From assembly GCA_035943635.1 (NCBI GenBank), contig DASZBX010000013.1:30514-94513 (forward strand): DNA of 64,000 nt, written 5' to 3'. The position numbers were made by a program, and so were the translations under genes. Below the pieces are notes generated by a model, which had not been told where the DNA came from, made no database searches, and saw only the letters and a list, made by a program, of their open reading frames with translations. The DNA comes from DASZBX01 sp035943635 (GTDB taxonomy: Bacteria > Actinomycetota > Actinomycetes > Streptomycetales > Catenulisporaceae). Positions within the stretch are counted from its first letter, which is position 1. Every line of letters begins with the position of its first letter. Shown in pieces: positions 8,002 through 15,745 of the stretch.

Positions 8002-8988
8002 ATGAAATACTCCCTGCTCGACATCGCCGCGGTGGCGCCCGGCGAGAGCCCGGCCGACGCGCTGCACGGAGCCGTCCCGCTCGCCCGCGCCGCGGAACGA
8101 TCCGGATACCACCGCGTCTGGTACGCCGAGCACCACAACATGCCGCAGATCGCCTCCGCCGCGACCAGCGTCGTGATCGCGCACGTGGCGGCCCACACGG
8201 AGACCATCCGGCTCGGCTCGGGCGGCGTGATGCTGCCCAACCACTCCCCGCTCGTGATCGCCGAACAGTTCGGCACCCTCGCCGCGCTGCACCCGGACCG
8301 GATCGACCTCGGCCTCGGCCGCGCGCCCGGGTCGGACCAGAACACCATGCGGGCGCTGCGCCGCACCCCGCAGGCCGCCGACAACTTCCCGCAGGACGTG
8401 CTCGAACTCCAGGCGTACTTCAGCGGCAACACCCGCATCCCGGGCGTGAACGCGACGCCGGGGAACGGGGCGAACGTGCCGCTGTACATCCTGGGTTCGT
8501 CGCTGTTCGGCGCGCAGCTGGCCGCGATGCTCGGCCTGCCGTACGCTTTCGCCTCGCACTTCGCGCCGGCCGCGCTGGCGGAGGCGGTGGAGATCTACCG
8601 GTCGGAGTACCGGCCGAGCGAGCAGCACCCGGAGTCGTACCTGATCGTGGCCGCGAACCTGATCGCCTCGACCGATGAGGAGGAGGCGTACCAGCAACGG
8701 AAGGCATCGCTGCGCTGGCGCGCCCAGCGGTTCCTGGCTCCCGGGCACGACCTGACCGACGACGAGATCGACGAGCTGCTCGCCTCGCCGTCCGGAGCGC
8801 AGGTGCAGTCGATGATGCGGTACACCGCGGTCGGGACGCCTGATCAGGCTCAGGCCCATCTCGCTCAGTTCGCGGAGCAGACCGGCGCCGACGAGCTCAT
8901 GCTCGCGCCCGCGGCCACTCGGCGGGCTGATCGTATTCGCGCTGTTGAGCTTGTTCAGGCTCCTGCGGCTATTGCTTCTTCTGCTTGA
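8002..8988 (+). CDS. LLM-class flavin-dependent oxidoreductase (luciferase-like)
   Basis: 328 aa; ATG at 8002 with GGGAG about 10 bases upstream. It begins SLLDIAAVAPGESPADAL and continues GYHRVWYAEHHNMPQIASA and IRLGSGGVMLPNHSPLVIAEQFGTLAALHPDRIDLGLGRAPGSD, the diagnostic TIM-barrel segments of the bacterial luciferase superfamily in its short (about 330-aa) single-subunit group. Such enzymes use reduced FMN or F420 to oxidise or reduce small organic substrates, and the substrate cannot be predicted. It converges on a second, distantly related LLM gene and shares a bidirectional hairpin terminator with it. Confidence 0.9.
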   Translation: MKYSLLDIAAVAPGESPADALHGAVPLARAAERSGYHRVWYAEHHNMPQIASAATSVVIAHVAAHTETIRLGSGGVMLPNHSPLVIAEQFGTLAALHPDRIDLGLGRAPGSDQNTMRALRRTPQAADNFPQDVLELQAYFSGNTRIPGVNATPGNGANVPLYILGSSLFGAQLAAMLGLPYAFASHFAPAALAEAVEIYRSEYRPSEQHPESYLIVAANLIASTDEEEAYQQRKASLRWRAQRFLAPGHDLTDDEIDELLASPSGAQVQSMMRYTAVGTPDQAQAHLAQFAEQTGADELMLAPAATRRADRIRAVELVQAPAAIASSA

Positions 8989-9002
8989 TTTTGGGATGGC
9001 TT

Positions 9003-9033
9003 CGCGCCGCGGCCAGAGGTTGGCCGCGGCGCG
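9003..9033. terminator. Bidirectional hairpin between two convergent LLM genes
   Basis: CGCGCCGCGGCC (9003-9014), 7-nt loop, GGCCGCGGCGCG (9022-9033): a perfect 12-bp stem between the stop codons of converging genes. There is no long T-tract, as is usual in actinobacteria. Confidence 0.7.
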
Positions 9034-9048
9034 GGAGTGTGGCCGTGC

Positions 9049-10083
9049 CTATGCCGAGGCGGTTGTGTCGGTCGCCTTCCAGCCCAGTTCGGGGCCCAGC
9101 TTGGTTGCGATGTCGGTGAGTATCTGGACGTAGTCATCGTGTTCGAAGGTGAACGGCAGCGCGAACGCGACCTCGTCTACCTCCCGGTACCCCGCGTGAG
9201 CGTTTAACATCTCTGCGATCTCCGCTGATGTGCCGACCAGATCCGGCGCGAACATCAGCCGGGCCGGGCCCTGCGGCGTGGCGGTGCGCGGAAGGCGGCT
9301 CTGCGCGAAGCTCTGATACTTCGCCCGCTGCTCCGGCGTGGCCGAGTCGGTCGGGATGACCACCAGCCCCTGCGAGACCCGTGCGGCCTCGCCGTCGGGG
9401 TGGTGCGCGCGGAACTCCCGGATGTGCGACAGCTGAACCGCCGCGAAGTCCTCTGACTCCTCAGCCTTGACCACGCTGCTGGTCAACAAGTTCATCCCAT
9501 GCTCGCCGGCCCAGCGCGCCGAGCCCAGGCTCCCGCCGCCGTACCACATCCTTCGCCCGAGCCCGGCGGAGTGCGGCTGCACCCGCTCCGAGAACGACTC
9601 GAAGCCCACCATCCCGCTGAAATCACTCGCCACTTCCCCGCGCACGAAGTCCAGCAGCCGCTGCACCCGTTCGTAGCCGAACTCTTCGGTTTCGGCGGTG
9701 TCCGGGTAGAGGGCGTGCTTCACGTGGTCGTAGTGCATCGGCGGTCCGACGCTCACGCCCGGGTTCAAGCGTCCGCCGGACAGGATGTCCACGGTCGCGA
9801 GGTCCTCGGCCAGACGCAGCGGGTTCTCCCAGCCGAGCGGGATGACCGCCGTGCCCAGCTCGATCCGGCTGGTGCGCTGCGAGGCGGCGGCGAGGACCGC
9901 GACCGGGGAGGAGATGCCGTATTGGAGGTGCCGGTGGCGCACCCACGCGCTGTCGAAGCCCAGCTGCTCGCCCAACTCGATGATCGCGAGCGTCGACTCG
10001 TGGCCCGGACGAGGATCGGCCTCGTCGAACAGGCCGATGGTGAGGAACCCGAGCTTGCGCAACGGCCTCGAACTCTGCGACAT
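9049..10083 (-). CDS. LLM-class flavin-dependent oxidoreductase
   Basis: 344 aa from the ATG at 10083 (GGAG 11 bases upstream). Segments LGFDSAWVRHRHLQYGISSPVAVLAAASQRTSRIELGTAVIP and NPLRLAEDLATVDILSGGRLNPGVSVG are the luciferase-like monooxygenase core; the second half carries GTSAEIAEMLNAHAGYREVDEVAFALPFTF. It belongs to a different subgroup from the neighbour at 8002, and the two are not a recent duplication. Cofactor (FMN or F420) and substrate are unknown. The gene appears monocistronic. Confidence 0.88.
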   Translation of the reverse strand: MSQSSRPLRKLGFLTIGLFDEADPRPGHESTLAIIELGEQLGFDSAWVRHRHLQYGISSPVAVLAAASQRTSRIELGTAVIPLGWENPLRLAEDLATVDILSGGRLNPGVSVGPPMHYDHVKHALYPDTAETEEFGYERVQRLLDFVRGEVASDFSGMVGFESFSERVQPHSAGLGRRMWYGGGSLGSARWAGEHGMNLLTSSVVKAEESEDFAAVQLSHIREFRAHHPDGEAARVSQGLVVIPTDSATPEQRAKYQSFAQSRLPRTATPQGPARLMFAPDLVGTSAEIAEMLNAHAGYREVDEVAFALPFTFEHDDYVQILTDIATKLGPELGWKATDTTASA

Positions 10084-10248
10084 AGTCGTGTGTCTCCGTT
10101 CTGCGTGGCGTAGGCTCGCCGCGCACCGATCTCCACCCGATTATGGCAGGTCGTTGGGCATTGGTGCGGTGATGTCGTGTGACGGCGTTCGTCGTGTCGG
10201 GTGGTTTGCGCTTTGCTAGAGTGGGGGCGTTTTCCATGGAGGGTGTCA

Positions 10249-11223
10249 ATGCACACATTCACGAGCGGGGCGCGGCGGTTTGCCGTGGGTTTGGCAGGGT
10301 TCTGTTTGGTGGCGGGGGCGGTGTCGGGTTGCGGGGCTGCCAGCTCGGGGTTCGGTTCGCAGGCGGGATTCGGGCTGAACTCGCCTGATACCGGTTCGGG
10401 GCCGGTCACGGTGATCAACACAGATGACGAGGTCAGTCCGGCTATGCTCACCGAGCAGCGTGCGAGTTACGTCGTGACGATGCTGGAGAACTCGTTCTCC
10501 CAGGGGTCTGCGACTGAAGGCGGGGCTATGTCGGTGATCGCGGGTTACGGTGGTGGGTACGTGACTGATGCGATCATGTCCGGTGCTCCGGGGGCGGCGG
10601 AGAAGCTCACGCTGACCGTTGTTCTCGGCGCGGGTGAAGTGCGTGACAGCATGCAGGGCGAGGTTGATTTCGGGCCCTCTGTGGTTGGGTGCTATACGTT
10701 TGTCTTAGGCTATTACGGGACTCAGGTCTCGGATGCCGAGATCTCTTGTCCTTCGACGGTTGCTGTCGACGATTTAACGGCTGTGCAGACTGTAGCCAGT
10801 AGGCAGATCGGGGCTCAGGCGGATGCGGAGCAGTACACCAACTCTCAGTTAGCTCAGATCCCGGATTCACTTGCCTCGGCTGAGGAGGCGATCCATTTCT
10901 CTGCTGCTGGTGGGTATACGGCAGCAGCCGCAACCTCGTCCTCGCCCATGTCCGAGGCGTTGACCTCGGCAGACTTCGCCACGGGAACGGACGCCGTCCA
11001 GCATAAGCCTGATGCTGGATTGGCCATTCCGCGGTCGGATGGTAGTTGTCTGTTTGTCGTTTACCGCTGGATTCAGAGGTCGTGGGTTGGTGGCGGGTCG
11101 GCGGGGAGTTCGGATTCTGCGGTCGCAGAGGCTTGGGCTGCTCCGACCGGGGCTCATTGTGGTGGGGCGGATGCTCTTGCTGCTGGGGCGTTTCTTACTG
11201 TTGATCCGTTTGCGGGTGGGTGA
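10249..11223 (+). CDS. Secreted lipoprotein of unknown function
   Basis: 324 aa from the ATG at 10249, with GGAGGG 5-10 bases upstream; a longer in-frame start at 10201 would bury the signal peptide. The N-terminus has a basic stretch, a hydrophobic helix (FAVGLAGFCLVAGAV) and the lipobox SGC at about residue 30, so it should be lipidated and anchored outside the membrane. The mature part is Ser/Ala/Gly-rich, with no recognised domain; two Cys near VVGCYTF and ISCPST may pair. A TAGAGT hexamer just upstream (10218-10223) could be a -10 element. Codon bias is weaker than in its neighbours. Confidence 0.65.
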   Translation: MHTFTSGARRFAVGLAGFCLVAGAVSGCGAASSGFGSQAGFGLNSPDTGSGPVTVINTDDEVSPAMLTEQRASYVVTMLENSFSQGSATEGGAMSVIAGYGGGYVTDAIMSGAPGAAEKLTLTVVLGAGEVRDSMQGEVDFGPSVVGCYTFVLGYYGTQVSDAEISCPSTVAVDDLTAVQTVASRQIGAQADAEQYTNSQLAQIPDSLASAEEAIHFSAAGGYTAAAATSSSPMSEALTSADFATGTDAVQHKPDAGLAIPRSDGSCLFVVYRWIQRSWVGGGSAGSSDSAVAEAWAAPTGAHCGGADALAAGAFLTVDPFAGG

Positions 11224-11305
11224 GTGGGGGCGTGAGTTGGTGGGCGAGTGAGGAGCCGGGGCTGGTATCTGGGGTGGTTGCTGTGTGGGTGTTACGCCGC
11301 CGGGG

Positions 11306-11873
11306 TCAGCGTGAGTTTGCTGCTGTGCCTCCGGCGGGCCCGGACTCCAAGGATCCACTAGCCCGGAGGTCGGGTCAGGATTCGTTGTTGGTTACTTTGT
11401 GGGTGTGTCGGATCGGGCTCCTCGGCGTCCCAGTCGGCCCGGAGCCTGCCGCGCCGGACAGGCCCAATCAACTCCCGGGCCAGGTGTTTTAGGTGGTCTG
11501 CTCGCCTCGGCTGCGGCTCGGGCTCGGGAGTTGACAGGATCTGCCCGGCGCGGCAGTCTTCGATCCGCCTGGGCCACCGAGGATCCCGATCCGACACAGC
11601 CCCAGCCTTGCGCGAGAGTCGCGCGAACCCCTTCAACTACCGCAGCAGTCGGGCGAACCATACAGCTGATACGGCGAGTGTCGTTGCGGTGGACAAGTGC
11701 CTGCGCGAGTTTGCTGTTTCGGTGGTCTGGCTCAGGCGGATGATCTTCGGTGGCTCTGGCGAGGTGTGTGGCCGATGGTTTTCGCGTAGCCATCAACGAC
11801 AGCTGCGCCTCCAGCGGGCCGGTGGGTCCTTGGGGTCCGGCCTGCTGGAGGCGCAGTGGTAAACGTACGCTGA
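11306..11873. repeat. Dispersed palindromic repeat, copy B (568 bp, terminal inverted repeats)
   Basis: Fills most of the 1.0-kb gap 11224-12236. The ends are imperfect inverted repeats of about 50 bp: TCAGCGTGAGTTTGCTG at 11306 mirrors the end ...AAACGTACGCTGA at 11873, and both continue into GCCTCCNGCNGGCC. Inside, 11405-11478 and about 11522-11597 are near-complementary arms (TGTGTCGGATCGGG ... CCCGATCCGACACA; CAATCAACTCCCG ... CGGGAGTTGACAG) that would fold into one very long hairpin with a loop of about 43 nt. The right end also contains an 18-bp perfect stem (11805-11822 with 11841-11858). 11335-11722 aligns with 53046-53437. No protein is conserved. Confidence 0.7.
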
Positions 11874-12203
11874 CTAGGCGGAGTAACCGCCCGTCCGCCA
11901 ATGCCATACCAAAAATCACTGTACTTCGAACTACCTGGTCATGCTATAACAGCGAGACCACTCACGACGGGCCATCCCGAGTCGTCCCCGCCCTCGGCCA
12001 GTCCGCACGTGTTGAAATCCCCGCCGCGCGTTCCGGCAACCGCGCCATGGCCTGAACCATGGCTCACCTTGGCCACGTACGGACTCGGTGGCCCGTACTT
12101 CACGAATCTGCTGATTTCAGTCCCCATGTGAACAATTCTCCACACCCGGTCAACCAGGTTTCCCCGTGACCGGAACCGGCATTCCGTTTCGTGCTAGGCT
12201 CCT

Positions 12204-12221
12204 GCGGAATTGTGATTCCGC
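12204..12221. promoter_or_regulatory. Candidate operator in the MFS leader
   Basis: GCGGAAT (12204-12210), 4-nt spacer TGTG, ATTCCGC (12215-12221): a perfect 7+4+7 inverted repeat placed between a TAGGCT hexamer (12195-12200, possible -10) and the GGAGG ribosome-binding site at 12225. The position would suit repression by the TetR protein encoded downstream (inference). Confidence 0.45.
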
Positions 12222-12236
12222 TTCGGAGGTCGACCC

Positions 12237-13730
12237 GTGTCCACGTCAGCTACCGCACCAGCAACGGCGGCAGAGCCGCGCCCCAATCACCAGATAACCT
12301 TCGCCGTCCTGGCCGCCGGTGTGGCGGCCTACGCACTGCTCCAGTCGCTGGTCACGCCCGTGCTCACGACCATCCAGCAACAGCTGCACACCTCGCAGAG
12401 CACTGCGACCTGGGCGCTGACCGGCTATCTGCTCTCCGCCTCGGTCTTCACGCCGATCATGGGCCGGATCGGCGACATGCGAGGCAAGAAGCGGGTGTTC
12501 ATCGCCACCCTCGGGGCGCTCGCGGTCGGGTCGCTGCTGGCGGCCGTCGCCACGAACATCGGGCTGATGATCGTGGCTCGGGTGATTCAGGGCATCGGCG
12601 GCGGCGTGCTGCCGTTGTCTTTCGGCATTGTGCGCGACGAGTTTCCGCGCGAGAAGGTCGCGGGGGCGGTCGGCGTGATCGCCTCGCTTGCCGCGGTCGG
12701 TGGTGGCCTGGGCATCGTGCTGGCCGGGCCGATCGTGGACTCGCTCGGTTACGCCTGGCTGTTCTGGCTGCCGATGATTCTGACCATCGCCGCCGCCATC
12801 GCGGCCGTGCTGTTCGTGCCCGAGTCGCCGATTCGTACGCCCGGTCGGCTCAGCTGGGCGCCCGCGCTGCTTCTTTCCGCCTGGTTGGTGGCCCTGCTGG
12901 TCCCGTTGAGCGAGGCGACCGAGTGGGGGTGGGCTTCTGGCAAGGTGATCGGGTTGCTGGTCGCCGCCGCGGTGCTGGCCGCGGTCTGGATCCTGGCCGA
13001 GAACCGGGCCGCCACGCCGCTGATCGACATGCGGATGATGCGCCAGCCCGCGGTGTGGACCTCGAACCTGGTCGCGCTGCTGATCGGCATGGGTATGTAC
13101 GCGACGTTCGCGTTCCTGCCCGAGTTCGTCCAGACGCCCAGTTCCGCGGGCTACGGCTTCAGTGCCAGCATCAGCCAGTCCGGCCTGCTCCTGCTGCCCG
13201 CGAGCGTCACCATGTTCCCGGTCGGGATGTACGCCGGCCGGATGGCGGCGAAGGTGGGCGGTAAGGCACTGATCGTGGCGGGCTGTCTGATCGGTGTGGT
13301 CTCGATGGCGATGCTGGCCTTCGCGCACCACCAGAAGTGGGAACTGTACCTGGCCGCCGCGATCATGGGTGTGGCCTTCGGCCTGGCCTTCTCCGCGATG
13401 TCGGCGCTGATCGTGAACGCGGTTCCGCCCGAGCAGACCGGCGTGGCCAGCGGCATGAACGCGAACATCCGCACGATCGGCGGCAGCATCGGCGCCGCGC
13501 TGATGGCGAGCATCGTGACCTCGCACCTGGAGTCGAGCGGGCTGCCCAAGGAGTCCGGTTACACGGTGGGCTTCGCCATGCTGGCCGCGTGCCTGGTCCT
13601 GGCTGCGTTCGCCGGGCTGCTGATCCCCGCCTCGGTGCGCGGGCCGCGGCCGCCGCGGGACGAGGAGCCGGACCACGCCGAGCTGGCCGTGCTCGCGGGC
13701 GGAACCGTCACCGGGGACAAGAGCGAGTAA
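12237..13730 (+). CDS. MFS multidrug exporter, DHA2 type (14 TM)
   Basis: 497 aa from GTG at 12237, with GGAGG 8 bases upstream. Hydrophobic helices begin at about residue 20 (FAVLAAGVAAYALLQSLVTPVLTTIQQQL). GRIGDMRGKKRVF is motif A, and RVIQGIGGGVLPLSFGIVRDEFPREKVAGAVGVIAS fits the DHA2 pattern. Late segments ALIVNAVPPEQTGVASGMNANIRTIGGSIGAAL are typical of EmrB/QacA drug transporters. It is followed 85 bp downstream on the same strand by a TetR gene, and its leader carries a perfect inverted repeat, so it is probably an autoregulated efflux unit. Confidence 0.92.
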   Translation: MSTSATAPATAAEPRPNHQITFAVLAAGVAAYALLQSLVTPVLTTIQQQLHTSQSTATWALTGYLLSASVFTPIMGRIGDMRGKKRVFIATLGALAVGSLLAAVATNIGLMIVARVIQGIGGGVLPLSFGIVRDEFPREKVAGAVGVIASLAAVGGGLGIVLAGPIVDSLGYAWLFWLPMILTIAAAIAAVLFVPESPIRTPGRLSWAPALLLSAWLVALLVPLSEATEWGWASGKVIGLLVAAAVLAAVWILAENRAATPLIDMRMMRQPAVWTSNLVALLIGMGMYATFAFLPEFVQTPSSAGYGFSASISQSGLLLLPASVTMFPVGMYAGRMAAKVGGKALIVAGCLIGVVSMAMLAFAHHQKWELYLAAAIMGVAFGLAFSAMSALIVNAVPPEQTGVASGMNANIRTIGGSIGAALMASIVTSHLESSGLPKESGYTVGFAMLAACLVLAAFAGLLIPASVRGPRPPRDEEPDHAELAVLAGGTVTGDKSE

Positions 13731-13815
13731 CCTGGACGATGTCGATGGCGATGGCGCAACGGCGTGCATCGCGCGCGAAGCGGAGCAGAGCGGGAGCGGA
13801 AGGGAGCGGCGCCGG

Positions 13816-14556
13816 ATGACCACGGCTACCACCGCTGCGGCCCAGGGGGGCGGCAAGGCGGCAGCTGGGAAGGGGTCCGGCGTCGCTGTCGACGGGGAAA
13901 AAGGCAATGTCGGTGGGGAGGCCGGCGCGGTGGTGCGTCGGCCTCGGCGTGACGCTGCGCGTAACCACCAGCTTGTGCTTGATGCGGCTCGTGAGTTGCT
14001 CGGCGAGCGGGGGCTCGACGCGAGCATGGAGCAGATCGCGGCGCGGGCGGGGGTCGGGGTGGGGACGGTGTACCGGCGGTTCCCGAGCAAGGACTCGCTG
14101 GTTGAGGAACTGGTCACGCTGGTCTCGGAGGAGCTGGTCGAGCTTGGCGAGCAGGCGTTGGATGGGGATGACGGCACGGGGTTGGAGTACTACGTCCGGG
14201 TGATCTGCCAGTCCTTCGCGGATCACCGGCGGTGGGCCGGGCTGCTTCTGCCGCAGGCGAGCCGGACGCAGTATGCCGGTGAGGTTGTGCGCGAGTTGCT
14301 GGTGAAGTTTCTGGACAACGCCCAGCGTGACGGTACGATCTCCGCCGAGGTCACGCCGGGTGATGTGATGGCCATGCTGTGGAGTATGCGTGGGTTGATC
14401 GAGGCGGTTGGTGATATGGCTCCGGAGTGTTGGAAGCGGTATCTCGACATTCATCTGAGCGGTATGCGGTCGGCTGGGCCGTTGAGTCAGAATCCTGCTA
14501 TTACGACGGAGCAGCTGCGGGGATTGCCGGCCAATCGGTTCGGGTCGCAGGCGTAG
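13816..14556 (+). CDS. TetR-family regulator
   Basis: 246 aa; ATG at 13816 with AAGGGAG upstream. The first 45 residues are a Gly/Ala-rich low-complexity tail (GGGKAAAGKGSG). The HTH domain reads RNHQLVLDAARELLGERGLD, then MEQIAARAGVGVGTVYRRFPSKDSLVEEL, close to the group of actinobacterial regulators with the C-terminal SbtR-like fold (AGLLLPQASRTQYAGEVVRELL). It is downstream of the MFS exporter on the same strand and likely controls it. The unusually long N-terminal tail might be an over-extended start; GTG at 13931 (VVRRPRRDAARN) is a possible alternative. Confidence 0.87.
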   Translation: MTTATTAAAQGGGKAAAGKGSGVAVDGEKGNVGGEAGAVVRRPRRDAARNHQLVLDAARELLGERGLDASMEQIAARAGVGVGTVYRRFPSKDSLVEELVTLVSEELVELGEQALDGDDGTGLEYYVRVICQSFADHRRWAGLLLPQASRTQYAGEVVRELLVKFLDNAQRDGTISAEVTPGDVMAMLWSMRGLIEAVGDMAPECWKRYLDIHLSGMRSAGPLSQNPAITTEQLRGLPANRFGSQA

Positions 14557-14595
14557 TGGAACGCGGCATCGCAGGCATCTAATAAGATCGGCGGC

Positions 14596-14628
14596 ATGCC
14601 GAGTGTTCAGGTTGCCCCTCTCCGATGA
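14596..14628 (+). promoter_or_regulatory. Possible 10-codon upstream ORF coupled to gpgS
   Basis: ATG at 14596 encodes MPSVQVAPLR and stops at TGA 14626-14628, overlapping the gpgS ATG (14625) as ATGA. gpgS itself has no clear Shine-Dalgarno sequence, so translation could be coupled to this mini-ORF. A TAATAAGAT element (about 14580) just before may be the -10 region, in which case the mini-ORF would be nearly leaderless. Suggestive only. Confidence 0.3.
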
Positions 14629-15662
14629 GTTTCCCTGGCTGGTTGGCGGCATCTGGCGGTCCGGATCCGTCTGCGGAGGTTGCGGAGTGGGTGCGGAGGC
14701 GAAGTTCGCGGTTGGACGACTGGTGTCCGGATGCCTTGCTGGCAGCGAAGAACGCCGGGCCGGGCGGGACGGTCAGTGTCGTGCTTCCGGCGCGCAATGA
14801 GCAGGACACTGTCGGGGAGATCGTCGCGGCGATCCGGGCTGAGTTGGTGGTCGGTGTCGCGCTCGTGGACGAGATCGTGGTGGTCGACTCGGGGTCGGCG
14901 GACCGGACTGCCGAGATTGCGCGGGCGGCCGGGGCGCGGGTGGTGAGTCGGGAGGAGATTCTGCCGCGCGTCCCGGTCGAGGCCGGCAAAGGTGAGGTGT
15001 TGTGGCGTTCGTTGTTGGCGACGAGCGGGGACATCGTGTGTTTTGTGGATGCTGATCTGCGGCGGTTCGATCCGGCTATGGTTCGGGGCATTCTGGGGCC
15101 GCTGCTGACGGATCCGGCTGTGCAGCTGGTCAAGGCGGCGTACGATCGGCCGTTCGGTGGGGCGGGCTCGGAGGTTGCGGGGGATGCTGCGGCGGAGGTC
15201 GGGCTTCCGGTGAATGGCGGGCGGGTGACCGAGCTCGTGGCTCGTCCGCTGCTGAATCTGCACTGGCCGCAGTTGGCCGGGGTGGTGCAACCGTTGGCCG
15301 GGGAGTATGCCGCGCGCCGGGAACTGTTGGCGGGGCTTACGTTTCCGTGTGGGTACGGGGTCGAATTCTCGCTGCTGATCGACACGTTGCGCATCGCCGG
15401 GCTTGATGCGGTGGCGCAGGTGGACGTGGGGTCGCGGCATCATCGGCATCAGGATGACCAGGCGCTCGGCCGGATGGCCGGGGAGATTTGGCAGACCGCG
15501 TTGATGCGGATGGGGAGTGCGCAGCGGGCGGCGCCGTATCGAATGACGCAGTTTCAGCGGGAGGATGGGGTGCTGCGGCCGTCGACGCATGACATCACGA
15601 CGGTTGAGCGGCCGCCGATGCGGACGATTCCGGAGTATCGGCAGCGGTTCTCGGTCGGGTAG
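14625..15662 (+). CDS. gpgS: Glucosyl-3-phosphoglycerate synthase (GT81)
   Basis: 345 aa. The nucleotide-sugar region reads GTVSVVLPARNEQDTVGEIVAAI and DEIVVVDSGSADRTAEIARAAGARVVSREEILP. DADLRRF is the metal-binding DXD motif. GGRVTELVARPLLNLHWPQL, then QPLAGEYAARR, is the diagnostic acceptor-site block of GpgS, followed by the conserved YGVEFSLLIDTL and the His-rich GSRHHRHQD. GpgS transfers glucose from UDP-glucose to 3-phosphoglycerate, the first step to glucosylglycerate and methylglucose lipopolysaccharides. Length matches the family (about 320-340). It is followed by the interrupted GT-B-like gene on the same strand. Confidence 0.93.
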   Translation: MSFPGWLAASGGPDPSAEVAEWVRRRSSRLDDWCPDALLAAKNAGPGGTVSVVLPARNEQDTVGEIVAAIRAELVVGVALVDEIVVVDSGSADRTAEIARAAGARVVSREEILPRVPVEAGKGEVLWRSLLATSGDIVCFVDADLRRFDPAMVRGILGPLLTDPAVQLVKAAYDRPFGGAGSEVAGDAAAEVGLPVNGGRVTELVARPLLNLHWPQLAGVVQPLAGEYAARRELLAGLTFPCGYGVEFSLLIDTLRIAGLDAVAQVDVGSRHHRHQDDQALGRMAGEIWQTALMRMGSAQRAAPYRMTQFQREDGVLRPSTHDITTVERPPMRTIPEYRQRFSVG

Positions 15663-15745
15663 GGCTCGGCGTTCCATATAGTGGCCGGTGGCGCTAGGGT
15701 TGCGGCGGCGCCAGATCGGCGATCTTCCGGGAGGGGCTTCTTTCA

